Source of the DNA: Halicephalobus mephisto
Lineage: Eukaryota > Nematoda > Chromadorea > Rhabditida > Panagrolaimidae
Assembly (NCBI GenBank): GCA_009193035.1
Contig: SWDT01000171.1
Span: 113,893 to 177,892 of the forward strand
Reading direction: 5' to 3'
DNA length: 64,000 nucleotides
Positions 12,010 through 25,615 of the stretch are shown piece by piece; within the stretch, counting starts at the first letter, position 1, and the number at the start of each line of letters is the position of its first letter. The notes under the pieces are model-generated. The model was not told where the DNA came from. It saw only the letters and a program-made list of their open reading frames with translations, and did no database searches. A program made the position numbers and the translations under genes.

Positions 12010-12949
12010 ATGTTCTTCAAAGCTCTTCTCTTCTTCCAACTAATCCTCCTGGCTTTCGGTCAAGCCCCGATGTGCAGTGATGCCGAAGTCTCGGGGATGA
12101 ATCAATGCTGGATGAACTACCTCAGAAACTTCGGTTTTCAGTCTGCTCCGTCATACAAAGACTACATGTCGAAGTATTTCGAGTATCTGGATGTCCAGGG
12201 TCCTATGGGGTTGACTAAAGTTTGTTCCTGGGTTAACCAGAAAGATTCATGTGAAAGCTCCTACAAATACGATTGTCAAAATGCCGCGAGCTACATGAAG
12301 ATTCTGAATACCAACGACAGCACAAGTGCTGACGACTACTTCACCGCAGAAGCCGTCAATGTCTGGGAATGCGGACCTGGATATAACAGTAAGTTTTCGT
12401 TTTTAGAAGTAATTCAATACTTATTTAACGTAACTTTGAAGTTATTTAATAAGATTAATGAGGAAATTACAACTAATCTTAAATCCGAACAAAAATGTTC
12501 AAAAAAACGTCAAATTTTTATATTACAAATTTAGAATTAGAAATTAAAACCCCATCGTCATGATAAATTTCGGTTTTGATTGAAATTCGGAATTTACATG
12601 TCTTTACTTAGTATTCTAAGTACTTTTTACTTAAATCTGAGAAGATTGTAATTTTTATGCCAAAAATGAAAAATTTCCAATTTCTTTTTCAGTGGCTTTG
12701 GATCACTTTTACTGCAAACTTTCCATCCACACTCAACATCAAGATGAACTTAACACTTGTATGAGTACTTTGATGAATGAATTCGGTCATGGTTTCAACT
12801 GCTCCTACGCTACAGAATACGTTAGTTGTAATCAGAAGATTTATCTGAAGTACTGTGGAACAGCCGCGGCCAGATTTGCTTGTAACTTTGCGAGCATCGC
12901 GATGGAGGTAAATGTACCCCAATGTTCTCCCTATCTTCCCGTCTGCTAA
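12010..12949 (+). CDS. Secreted DUF19 (T20D4.11-like) protein, copy 2
   Basis: Exons 12010-12388 and 12693-12949 give 211 residues. A signal peptide (LLFFQLILLAFGQ) is followed by the same Cys pattern as copy 1, including SCESSYKYDCQN, WECGPGY, FYCKLS, CNQKIYLKYCG and RFACNF. The donor is GTAAGT and the acceptor TTTTTCAG. AATAAA occurs within 15 bp of the stop. The start is the ATG aligned with copy 1; an upstream in-frame TTG is not needed. As in copy 1, the frame stays open into the intron, to 12534. The shared core promoter suggests co-expression with copy 1. Confidence 0.88.
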
Positions 12950-13554
12950 AACATCAATAAAAAAGTTTTCGACATTATTCAATTTAATATTTTTAAGTTT
13001 TAGCATTTATTTTTTAAGAATTTTATAAGATGAATATTATTCAGTTTTGTAATTTTAAATGTTTTGTATTTTTCTAATTTTACAAAATAAATACAAAATT
13101 TCATTACTTTGACTTTTGTTCTTTTTTAAAAAATTTATGAAATCAGTCGACATTCCAGCCACGTGTTTTCAACTATTTTCAATAACATATTCAACGAAAT
13201 TTAATCAATCAAATTATCACGGACGTTTAAGTGGTTCACGTCTTCCTTCAGATCACCGAAGTCGTTGTTCAAGGCAAATTTATCTTACTGTAGGCATATT
13301 TACAATGGCGATAAAAAATTTCAATCATAAATTATCAGGACTGAATTTGGTTTTCTTTTTATTTTTAGTCTGAAATTCCATTCGCATTCGGGAACGACGA
13401 TCGTCAAGGACCTTTGTGGCGGGAGTTGATTTAAAATATTGTGATAGTTATCTTTTTCGTTCTTTATCCTTGTGGTTTATTTTACTTTTTCTGACTAATG
13501 AAAAAGTTAATTATAATTATCGACGACTTTCGTATTGGGAACTGATTTTGCGTC

Positions 13555-13656
13555 CTATAAGGGAGCTTGTCTAAAGTATGTAAGGTTTACATGGGGAAGG
13601 GGGTCCCAGAAAAGCACTATGTAAGCCTTACATATTTCAGGCAAGTTCCCTTATAG
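13555..13656. mobile_element. Foldback mini-transposon 1 of a three-element cluster
   Basis: CTATAAGGGAGCTTG at the left and CAAGTTCCCTTATAG at the right are near-perfect inverted repeats. Pairing continues inward through TATGTAAGG.TTACAT to a GGGGAAGGGGGTCCC centre. A TA at both ends fits a Tc1/mariner-type target duplication. Confidence 0.75.
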
Positions 13657-13679
13657 CTTATTTTAGCTTTTTTTTTAAT

Positions 13680-13774
13680 TTAGGGAGTTTGCATAAAATA
13701 TGTAAGGCTTAAATAACACTTTCCTAAGACCCCCTCCCCCTGTAAGCCTTACATATTTTAGGCAAGCTCCCTAA
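13680..13774. mobile_element. Foldback mini-transposon 2, same family as element 1
   Basis: TTAGGGAGTTTGCATAAAAT at 13680 is complementary, with few mismatches, to ATTTTAGGCAAGCTCCCTAA ending at 13774. The arms match those of the element at 13555-13656, and the two sit 23 bp apart in tandem. Confidence 0.75.
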
Positions 13775-13780
13775 TGTTTT

Positions 13781-13868
13781 TATTCATGATCAGAGTTGTC
13801 GATTTTCGAACCGAATTAATTCAAACTCGATTCGAAAGTTCGAAAATCGATAACTCTGGTCATGAATA
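13781..13868. mobile_element. Foldback mini-transposon 3, a different family
   Basis: TATTCATGATCAGAGTTGTC at 13781 pairs with GATAACTCTGGTCATGAATA ending at 13868, and pairing extends through CGATTTTCGAAC, giving 31-bp arms with two mismatches. A degenerate relative lies at 8914-8958. Confidence 0.75.
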
Positions 13869-14218
13869 GTTCAACAAAATCTCTGTCGCTGTGATCATTA
13901 GGGACTTTCGTGACGAGAGTTCATTTCACATTCTACGACAATCACTTTTTCCACAACCAGTTTCCACTCGCATTGACCAAGGAACAAACCACGATCAGGG
14001 ACTTTCGTGGTGGAAGTTTAAGTCACGTTTTTCAGTACGTTATAAAAGTAAAGTATCAGATTTCCTTCGTTGACTAATTTTTGAACCAAAAGCGATCTCA
14101 AAACGAAAGTGTGACGGAAAACCTAGTTTCGTTAACACCAATTAATTAAGAAAAATCAAAGTTGCAGAACGCAATTTTCGATGAAAACTTGATTCAATTT
14201 TCTCTTTCAATTAAATCA

Positions 14219-14686
14219 ATGAGAACGTCTCCATTGCTCGAATCAGTCAGTTACCTGTCTCATTCCTTCGTATTTCCTCCAGGGCCGATTGCCCGTTTTC
14301 TATTTTACCAAAAAAGTTATTCGTTTCTAATTCGCAACTCCATCGAGATTGATGAGATTCGGTCGGACATGGCAGTTAATCAGACAGATCAAAAGTCAAT
14401 GTGTGATAGCAGCTATGTCCCACCGTATCGTCTTTTCTCAACACGAAAGTTAAAATTTATTAAAATCTCAGCACGAAATATGGTAAATTTAAAATTTTTT
14501 AAATTTAACTTTGTGGTTTTTCGAATTAATTGTAAAAAAAGAAAAATAACAAGTACGAAACGGAAGCTGTTTTCAACGAAACAAATCTGCTCCGCCTCGA
14601 TTCCCGATTCGGCAAACCTAATGATCACCAAATATTTGCAAAAAACTAATTCACACGCCAATGATAAAGACAAAAGGATCCAATGA
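14219..14686 (+). CDS. Doubtful intronless reading frame, no homology recognised
   Basis: Open frame of 155 codons from the first ATG, ending just upstream of L-threonine dehydrogenase. The composition is basic and hydrophobic (several KRK runs late) with no signal peptide or domain I recognise. The first half is less AT-rich than the surroundings. It may be chance, part of the threonine dehydrogenase upstream region, or a lineage-specific gene. Confidence 0.15.
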   Translation: MRTSPLLESVSYLSHSFVFPPGPIARFLFYQKSYSFLIRNSIEIDEIRSDMAVNQTDQKSMCDSSYVPPYRLFSTRKLKFIKISARNMVNLKFFKFNFVVFRINCKKRKITSTKRKLFSTKQICSASIPDSANLMITKYLQKTNSHANDKDKRIQ

Positions 14687-14793
14687 TCATTTATTCATCA
14701 GACAGAAAACGTGACTGATCTGGTTTGCTCACGTTATTCAAATTCCTTTTTTATTCTTTCTCTCGAAAAGAAAATAATAATTGTGATTTCATC

Positions 14794-16736
<1,943 letters not shown>

Positions 16737-16929
16737 CTAAAGACAAATAGTAATCAGAAAACTGAGTTTATCCGAGTTGTTGGTTGGATTTCGGGTATTC
16801 AGATTGACTTGGATGTAGTTTCTTTGGTAAATTTTATAATTAAACTTTAATTTGGAATTTGTATTCAGAAACCGGTTGAACATTGTTGATATCGGATGAA
16901 GTCAGGATTTCACTTTTAGAAGAAAAATG

Positions 16930-17330
16930 AGAAGTAGGTATGTAGAGTTTTCTGATGGAAAAAGATTCAAAAGTATGGATATAGACTATTAATAAAAAAA
17001 AATCCAGAAAGAGTGATATAAGCTAGTAATAAGAAAAAACTCAGAAAGAGGGATATAAACTACTAATAAAAAAAAGACTCAGAAAGAGGGATATATGCTC
17101 TAATAATAAAAAAAGATTCAGAAATAGGAATATACTCTACTAATACGAAAAGATTCAGAAATAAGGATATGCTCTACTAATACGAAAGGATTCAGAAATA
17201 AGAATATACTCTACTAATAAGAAAAGACTCAAAAATTAGGATGTGAATTCTCCTTATTGAAAAGAATTCAGAAGTCAAGGTGTAAATTCTTCTGATCGAA
17301 GAGAATTCAGAAGTATAGATTTAAAGTTTT
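16930..17330. repeat. Degenerate minisatellite (ctactaataa.aaaa.attcagaaa)
   Basis: Units of roughly 45-60 bp with 'actactaataa', 'gattcagaaa' and 'ggatata' repeat at least six times between the threonine dehydrogenase gene and the reverse-strand secreted protein gene. Confidence 0.65.
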
Positions 17331-17907
17331 TGATTAAAAAAATTCAAAAATGTAAATGAATTTTACAAATAAAAGATCCAAAAGTAAAAGTAGAATGAAA
17401 TTCAAAAACATGAATATAAATTTTACTGATGAAATAAGATTCAAAAACAGCGATGGAAATATAAATGGAGGCTTCATTGGCAGAAGGATATTCTGAAGGA
17501 AGAATGGAGGCTTCATTTATAAAAAATCAAAATGGATACTGTAGTGGGAAAGAAGATACTAAAGTGTGAAATAAGAAAATCTAAAATTGAAATAAAACAT
17601 TATTAAAAATAATAGATGTTTTAATGATGGAAAAAATTTCAAAAAATTGGAGGATATAGTAGAACGTATTTTTTGTTTATAGAAAAGATAAGAAGGAATA
17701 CTGTAGACTTCACTGACAGAAGCGTTACGTCTTCGGAGGGAAGTACGGTCGATCTAAGGATTCATGGATAACGTGGAGGTGAAATCACAGCGAATACAGT
17801 ATACATGAGTAGATCGGACAAGATAGAAAATTTAAATTTTTTTACATTCTACTGTAGACCGCTAGATACTTTGGAAAATCGTTCTTTGGGGTACGTTCGT
17901 CCTCATG

Positions 17908-19096
17908 TTATCTTGAACTCATAGGTCCTGACAGAGCGAATCCAGAAGTAGGAACACCAGATCCGGGATTGTAAACAGAGGTTTCACTGGTGGAAGATCC
18001 GGAAGCTACAGAAGTCGAACTCGGCTGACGGAAAACGGCTTGAATAGGTTGTTTGTTCCAGTTACTGTAGGCTGGCTGATATCCTCGGGAAATATCGAAC
18101 TGAAATTTTATTTACAAAAAATAAATAAAAAACTTACATCGGTGGAATGAGCACTTTTGAATTTACTGTACTTGCTGATGCGGACTTCTGGAGCTACTTC
18201 TTTTATTCTGTAGGAAGAAGAAGAAGGATTTCGGGCTATACCGTAGATCGGTACTCTCATGAACGTCGTAGGACCTAAAAAAAGTATAATTTTTTTAACA
18301 AAATTAAAATTTTACTTTTCTGCAATTTTTAGAATCTAGTAAATTTCAGAAAATTTTAAAATTTTATGAGATTTTAGAAATTTCTAAAGTTTTACAAAAC
18401 TTCAAAAATCAAGTGAAAAATTTTAAAATATTTAGGAATTAAAACTTTTGAAAATTTATGAGATTTTAGAATTTATAGAATCTTACAAAACTTCAAAAAT
18501 CCAGATTCTGAAGTCTTGGAATCTCAGAAAATTTTTAAATTTTTAATAATTTTTTAAAATTTTACAAAATTTAGAATTTTATGCAAATTTAAAAATTCCC
18601 AAAATTTGATCAAAGATTCTAAATATTTTTAAAATTCAATAAAAGTCTAAAATAAACTTAAAATTTTTGAAAATTTTACAAATTCGTTTTGAAAAAATTT
18701 TTTTTTATTTTTATTTTATTTTTTAAAATAATATGATTTTTCTTGACCTAATGGTCTCAAAGCGGCTGGATCGATGTCCACAGGGATCGGTTGATTGAAG
18801 TACTTGATAGCCACGGGCTGTCCTACAACGGACCCTTGGGGTACTTGGCCACTGGGGACCGGGTCGAAACTGACCCCGCTTCCGTCGACAGGATACCCCC
18901 CGGTTCCATAGGAGTAAACGGACGGAAATCCGGAGTAAGCCACGGAAGACGAGGCGTAGGGGGCCATTCCGTAGATAGGGAACCCGCTGGGGGTCATCGC
19001 ATTCGCATAGGGGGCGTAGGAAAGTGCCCCACAACAGGTACCCCAAGTACCCTCCGATGAAGGCACTAATTGGAGAAAAATTAATAAAATCAACAT
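17908..19096 (-). CDS. Small secreted Tyr/Pro/Ser-rich protein, unrecognised
   Basis: Reverse-strand exons 19096-18748, 18274-18138 and 18099-17908 join in frame to 225 residues. The protein starts with a signal peptide (MLILLIFLQLVPSSEG). A low-complexity region follows, rich in Ala, Tyr, Pro, Gly and Ser, with YAPYANAMTPSGFPIYGMAP and related YG/SGFP words, like secreted cuticle or matrix proteins. The C-terminal exon is Ser/Gly-rich and ends ALSGPMSSR. No domain or transmembrane segment is visible. The first exon is strikingly GC-rich for this window. Its donor reads GTCAAG, a weak site, so the exon 1 boundary is the least certain part; without splicing the frame ends 10 codons later. Confidence 0.65.
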
Positions 19097-19289
19097 TTTT
19101 GGCGAAATATGACAAGTATGGTCAAAGGAAAAACAACAACTGGAACCGATTCTCGGCAAAAATGCAAAAACCAGTTTTATCTGTTTAAAAACTATTGTTT
19201 GAACTTTGTCTCGATGTAATTGATTATTGTTCATTTTTTGAACTATTTTCGATAAAAATTTAAAAAATTTAAACAAAGATTTTTCACCA

Positions 19290-19830
19290 AATTTATCTTG
19301 ACACGAATTTTGAGAAAATTTCTGCATTTACAAAGCTATATTACTTTATTCATTAAAATTAAAGAAGTTTGCGAAATAATTTCGACTAAAATTCTGAGAA
19401 AACTTCTGAATTTACAAAGCTATATTACTTTATTCATTAAAATTAAAGAAGTTTACAAAGTAGTTTCGACTAAAATTCTAAGAAAACTTCTGCATTTACA
19501 AAGCTATATTACTTTATTCATTAAAATTAAAGAAGTTTACAAAGTAGTTTCAACACGAATTTTAGGAAAATTTTGAGTTTACAAAATCATATTACTTTAT
19601 TCGTTAAAATTTTAAGAAATTGCGAAGTAGTTTCGATACGAATTTTGGGAAAGTTTTAAAAAACATTTAAGAATATATTGCAATAGAAATCAAAGTTAGA
19701 TCTTGTTACAAAGGAATCTCGACGAGAATTTTCAAAAAATTTCTGAATTTACAAAGCTATATTACTTTATTCGTTAAAATTAAAAAAGTTTGCGAAATAA
19801 TTTCGACAAGAATTTTCAAAAAATTTTAAG
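19290..19830. repeat. 84-bp tandem repeat
   Basis: CAAAGCTATATTACTTTATT recurs at 19331, 19415 and 19499, with decayed copies to about 19800. Because 84 is a multiple of three, the repeat creates a spurious repetitive reading frame on the plus strand. Confidence 0.85.
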
Positions 19831-20069
19831 AAATTCAAAAAAATCAAAAAATTAATTTTTTTAGAAAATACTTTAAAAACTTATTTACCATATAAAAATT
19901 CAAAATTTTCTATTTCATTAATGTAGATATGCAAAAATAACATACTTATAAAATATTCAAATTTTATTTTATTAATTTAAAAAAAATTGAATATTTTTGT
20001 TTTTTTTAAATTTCGAAATTTATTTTCGAATTTCTCGGATTTTTTTGTTTTTAAGTGTTTAGCATTTTA

Positions 20070-20235
20070 AAAAAAACAACTTTTTGGAATTTTTTGAAAA
20101 AAGTAATTTTTTGGAACTTTTTGAAAAAAAACAACTTTTTGGAATTTTTTGAAAAAAACAACTTTTTGGAATTTTTTGAAAAGAAGTAATTTTTTGGATT
20201 TTTTTGAAAAAAGTAACTTTTTGTAAAAAATGAAC
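20070..20235. repeat. Roughly 30-bp minisatellite (aactttttggaattttttgaaaaa)
   Basis: Five to six copies of a T-rich unit with 'actttttggaa.tttttgaaaa'. It also produces reverse-strand pseudo-frames. Confidence 0.8.
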
Positions 20236-20339
20236 TTTAGCATTGTTACGGGATTGTTTGGACACAAGTCTCTAGACTTTACTAGAAACTATAATAAACT
20301 ACGTGACGATTTTGATTTTGAGTGACATTTATATAACTT

Positions 20340-20870
20340 CGGAATTGACTTTTTGGAATTAGATTTTTTTAGATAAATCTGGAAACTCCCATATCAAAGT
20401 CATATGAGGTGTAGAATTTTGTTTATTTTATGTTTTTAGTCATAAATTACAGTAATTATGACATTTAAAAATCATAAAAATTAAAAATAAATATTTTCCA
20501 CAAAATTCTTAGAAAATACAGTAACCAAAATGAGAATTGTGATTTTGAGGAATGATTTCGAAATTAGATTTTTTTAGATAAATCTGAAAAGTTTTATATC
20601 AAAGTCATATGAGGTGTAGAATTTCGTTTATTTTATGTTTTTAGTCATAAATTACAGTAATTATTTGACATTTAAAAATGATAAAAATTAAAAATAAATA
20701 TTTTCCACAAAATTTTCTCGACGCGAATTTTTAGAAAATACAGTAACCAAAGTGAAAATTGTGATTTTGAGGAATAACTTCGAAATTAGATTTTTTTAGA
20801 TAAATCTGAAAAGTTATATATCAAAGTCATATGAGGTACGGAAGTCTCTTCCCATCTTAGAATCTTTGTA
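20340..20870. repeat. About 214-bp tandem repeat, 2.5 copies
   Basis: The segment starting AGATTTTTTTAGATAAATCT occurs at 20361, 20576 and 20788. It includes 'atcaaagtcatatgaggt' and 'gtcataaattacagtaatta'. Confidence 0.8.
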
Positions 20871-22194
20871 GTCATACATTACAGTACTTATAGGTATTTT
20901 GGAAGTCAACACTAATGATTTTAGAAATCCTACTGTAGTTGTGTATTTTATTTCGAAAGAAAAATGACTCATCAAGCCCTGAGGCCATCGTTGCAAATAG
21001 AAGCAAAACCAGAATTTATAAAATTTCATTGATTTTCTTTGACGTCAAAAATATTTTAAAATAAATTTTTTCAAATTCCTGACCCGTTAATCCTCTTATT
21101 TGATTTTAGTTTTTTCTGTGATCATTGATGAAATTGATCGAAATCTCTATTTTCCACTTTTCAATTTTCAATGTTTATTTTTCAACCTTCCGGAATAACT
21201 ATTTTAATCGTTTTTTTGACACAAGCTTTTCTGCCGATGAACTGGTCTTCCAGTTTTCGTTTTGTTGGACTCTATTTGATCCTCGCCCAGGCAATTTTTT
21301 TAAAAATACTTTTACTTTTTTAAATAATTTTATTTTTTAAAAGTAATTTAATTTTTTTTAAATAATTTAATTTTTTAAAAATAATTTAATTTTTTTAAAT
21401 AATTTTATGTTTTAAAAATAACTTTATTTTTTAAAAATAATTTTACTTTTTTAAATAACTTTATTTTTTAAAAGTAATTTTATTCTATAAATACTTTTAA
21501 TTTTTTTAAAGAATACCTTTAATTTTTTAAAAAATACCTTTAATTTTTTAAAAATATTTTTAATTTTTTTTAAAATATTTTTAATTTTTAAATGAAAATC
21601 TAACAATTTTAAATTTGTATTTTTCGAAAAAAAATAAGAAGAACAATTTCTGGTTTTTTGGAGATTTTAATCAAAATTTTGTTCATTGATTTTCTATTTT
21701 TTTAAAGTTCTTTAACAAACTGAGTTTTTTCAGAAAAAAGTTTTTCAAAATATTTTGCAAGTTTCTGAAAGCTTTAGAATTTTCTAAAAAAAATTTTTTT
21801 TTTTAATTTAAAAACATTTTTATTTTTTTTAATTTCGAAATTTTTTAAATTTAGTTTTTTTTATTTAAAAATGTTTTTAAAATAATACAAAATCTAACAA
21901 GTTTACGGTATATACTGAAAAACCAAAATTGTGTCGGAATTTCGAAATTTCCATGATAATCTGTTTTTTCCGACTACAGTATTTCTGATTTAATTATTAT
22001 CCTGGATCGTAAACAATTTTTATTTTTACAAATTCAATCAAAATTTAATTTTAAATAAAGTTAATTTTTTTAATTTAAAATTTTAATTTTTCTGAATTTT
22101 TTTTGGAAATTTTTATTTAATTTTTTTCGATTATTGTTCCGGAATTCTAACGTTTCCGATTTTGTTCAAAAATCAAAGGTTAATTTTTTTTTTG

Positions 22195-22500
22195 ATTTTT
22201 TAAAAAATACTGTAATGCATATTTTTGTATTTTTTATATTTAATTTTTTTTAAAAATACTGTAATGCATATTTTTGTATTTTTATATTTGAATTTTTTTT
22301 ATTTTTTAAAAAATACTGTAATGCATATTTTTGTATTTTTATATTTGATTTTTTTTAAAAATACTGTAATGCATATTTTTGCATATTTTTATATTTTTAT
22401 ATTTTTTTATATTTTTATATTTTTTTATACTTTTTATATTTGATTTTTTTTTATTTTTTTAAATAATACTGTAATGCATATTTTTTATATTTGATTTTTT
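22195..22500. repeat. Minisatellite with ATACTGTAATGCATATTTTT units
   Basis: The word ATACTGTAATGCATATTTTT appears five times at about 55-60 bp spacing, separated by T-rich linkers (the last copy is shortened). Confidence 0.8.
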
Positions 22501-22979
22501 TTTATTTTAGGGAGATTTGTATTTTCTTCTTGAGAAAAGGTAAAAGTAGAAGATAAAACTAGTCTTCTAGATCCGATGACGAAAACGAAAAAAGCGAACT
22601 TGGTGTTGATCGATTGGAGAACCGTTGAGAGTCGGGACTGCGCAAAAACCGAAAATCAAGGTTATTTTTCGGAACTTTTGTGATTTTTATTTTTCTCCTT
22701 TATCCTTTCAAAATTACATTTATCTTTTCAAAATTCGTTTTTAAATTAATAAATAATCCATTTTTTCGAAATTGTTTAATTTTATTTAAAATTTTTAAAA
22801 ACAAATTTACCGTAATTTAATTTTTTAATTTTTGTCAAAATACAAAAATTAATTTTTTTTTTGCAATTAATTCGTCAAATAGTTTGACATTTGAAAATTT
22901 AAAATAAAATTGAAAATTGTTAAATTTTTTCAAAGTTGATCAATTTTATTTAAATTTAGAAAATTTGATTGATTTTGAA

Positions 22980-23650
22980 TTTAAACAGCGCTTTGTGATA
23001 TCAAAGTTGACAGTTAAACTTCGAGGTTTGAAATTGAAGTTGACGGATAGACTTTGAAGTTGACGGTTTGAAATCGAAGTTGATAATCAAAGTTTGAAGT
23101 CGAAATTTACGATTGAACTTTGATTTCAAACTTCTACTTCAAAGTTAACAATCAAAGTTTGAAGTCGAAACTGATAGATTTCGAAATCGAAATTCTATTT
23201 CAAAGTTGATAGTTAGACTTCGAAATTGAAATTTACGATTGAACTTTGATTTCAAACTTCTACTTCAAAGTTAACAATCAAAGTTCGAAATCGAAGTTGA
23301 TAGTTAGACTTTGAATTTCGAAATTGAAGTTGACAGTCGAATTTCGAAGTTGAAACTGATAGACTGAAATCGAACTTCTACTTCAAAGTTAACAATCAAA
23401 GTTTGAAGTCAAAATTGACGATTAAACTTTGAAGTAGAAGTTCGAAATCAAAGTTGATAGTTAGACTTTGAATTTCGAAATTAACGAGTAGACTTCAAAA
23501 TCGAAGTTAATAATCATAGTTCGACATCGGAATTTACGATCAGACTTTGATTATTAACTTTGAAATCGAAATCGAAGTTGACTATTGTAGTTCAAAATTG
23601 AAGTTGACCATCAAACTTCAAAGTCAAAGTTCAAAATCAATAATTTCCTC
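22980..23650. repeat. Minisatellite of GAAGTTGA/CAAAGTTGATAG units
   Basis: About 670 bp of shuffled short words (AAAGTT, GAAATCGAAGTTGA, TTAGACTTTGAA and complements). Both orientations occur, so the region can fold on itself. Confidence 0.75.
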
Positions 23651-24019
23651 AAAGATAAGTGTCCTAAAAATTCATGTTAAAAATTGTTTTTTAATATTTT
23701 ATATGAATTCAAAATTTCAATCAAAAAAATTTAATTTTAAAAAAATTTAAAATCAACAATATCTTAAACGAAAAAATATTTTAAAAAATCAAATATTTTA
23801 CAATTTATTTTTTTTAATATTTTAGACAAAATTTTAAAAATTTAATTTATTCTAAAATTTCCGAAATTAACGCAAATTGAAAAAACTTTTTTTGCAATTT
23901 TTAATTTAAAATAAAAATGATAAATTTGCTTCGTTTTCTCTTTTTTCAATGTTGACCATTTTCACAAAATTCAAGTACTTTCGACTTTCTTGAATTTTTT
24001 TTCTTGACAAAAACTCAAA

Positions 24020-24700
24020 AAAATCGTTTTTTAAACCTTTTTAAAAATATCTTAAATTTTTTAAACTAAAATTCATAAATTTAGAATTTTTTTTCTTGAC
24101 AAAAATTTTAAAAAAAATCGTTTTTTAAATATTTAAAAAAAAATCGTTTTTTAAATATTTTTAAAAAAATCGTTTTTTAAATATTTTTAAAAAAATTGTT
24201 TTTTAAATATTTTTAAAAAAATCGTTTTTTAAATATTTTTTTAAAAAATCGTTTTTTAAATATTTAAAAAAAAATATTTTGAATTTTTCTAAACCTTTTT
24301 TTTATAAATATCCTAAATTTTTTACTTTTTTAAAATATCTACAATTTCATTGATTTTTACTTTTCTCTAAAATTAAAAAAATAAATATTTTTTGAAATTT
24401 TCAATTTTTTAAAAATTTTTTTGAATATCTATGATTTGATTGATCTTTATTTCTAAAAATTATATTTTTATTTAAAATTTTAAAAAAAATTGAATATTAT
24501 TTTTTTGATAAATACTTTTTTAAATTTTAAAAAAAAATTGAATATTATTTTTTTGATAAATATTTTTTTAAATTTAAAAAAAAAATTGAATATTATTTTT
24601 TTGATAAATATTTTTTGACATTTTCAATTTTTTTAATTTAAAAAAAAAATTAAATATTATTTTTTTGATAAATATTTTTTGACAATTTCAATTTTTTTAA
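24020..24700. repeat. Two AT-only tandem repeats
   Basis: First, 'aaaaaatcgttttttaaatattt' repeats about seven times (24110-24280). Then 'ttgaatattatttttttgataaatattttt' repeats about four times (24490-24690). No gene is visible here. Confidence 0.7.
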
Positions 24701-24725
24701 CTTGATCAGTTTTACTTAAAATTAC

Positions 24726-25578
24726 TTTTTTTGACTGGCTTTTACTCTGACATGATTTCCTTCTTGTCGAAAACGCAGTAACGGAATCATTGTCTTTTCT
24801 GACTGGTTTGTCGACGAATTTTTGTTCTTTCTGTGGTCCTTGATCATCTTTGAAAATTTTTTTTTTGAATTTTCGGCTGTAGAACAGATGTTTCCCTGGG
24901 GCACTTGCTCCTTTTCGACTCTCCCTAATTTCGAAATTCCTTTTAAATTAATTTTTTTATTTAATTAAGATTCTAAGTTAATCCAACTGTCAAAAATTAT
25001 AAAAACACAGAAAATGAGATAAATATTAAAAAATAAAGATGCAAAACGTCACTGTACGAGATTTGGTTTTTCTATTTCGCAAGATTTATTTCATTTTTTT
25101 TAATATTAATTTTTTAATATTTAAATTAACTTAAAAATAATCTCAAAATCGAAAAATAAGAAAAATAAAAAATATTGTTGGAGAGCTGTACATTTTCTTT
25201 TTTTTCTATTTCACAGAATTTATTTCATTTTTTTTAATATTAATTTTTTAATATTTAAATTAACTTAAAAATAATTTCAAAATAATTTCAAAATCGAAAA
25301 ATAAGAAAAATAAAAAATATTACTGGGGAACAACTGTTGTACAATTTTTCGACTCTCCCTAATTTCGAAATTTTTTTAAAATTAATTTTTTTATATTTAA
25401 TTTAACTACCAAAAAATACAGAAATTAAAGAAATTATATCTTACGAAATAGGAGAAGCAACTATCGTGCAGTCGGATTTTCCCTCGGGCAAAGTCGGATT
25501 TTCGATCGCGATTTTGGATTTATTTTTGATTATCCTTGGATTTTCAGATTTTGATGGTTTTCGAGTCTTGATAGAAGA
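24726..25578 (-). CDS. Putative two-exon piece of an unrecognised minus-strand gene
   Basis: Two reverse-strand exons fit together. 25578-25445 lies between ATTAG and GTAAGA, is open for 44 codons and leaves phase 2. 24924-24726 lies between AATTAG and GTAATT, continues in the required phase for 66 codons and ends in phase 0. The residues are Lys/Ser-rich (NPTLPEGKSDCTIVASP; then DDQGPQKEQKFVDKPVRKDN). No ATG or domain was found, so neighbouring exons would be needed. The upstream end lies only 38 bp from the receptor kinase start codon on the other strand. A-rich reverse strands stay open easily, so this is weak evidence. Confidence 0.25.
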
Positions 25579-25615
25579 CTAATCCTTCAATGATCAAGGA
25601 CAAATCTGGACTAAA

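Noticed and set aside
19298..19576. Repetitive plus-strand frame (28-residue period)
   Set aside because: Created by the 84-bp tandem repeat, whose length is a multiple of three; no coding signals.
22980..23650. CRISPR-like or structured repeat array
   Set aside because: Units are irregular, mix both orientations and lack unique spacers; this is a eukaryotic minisatellite.
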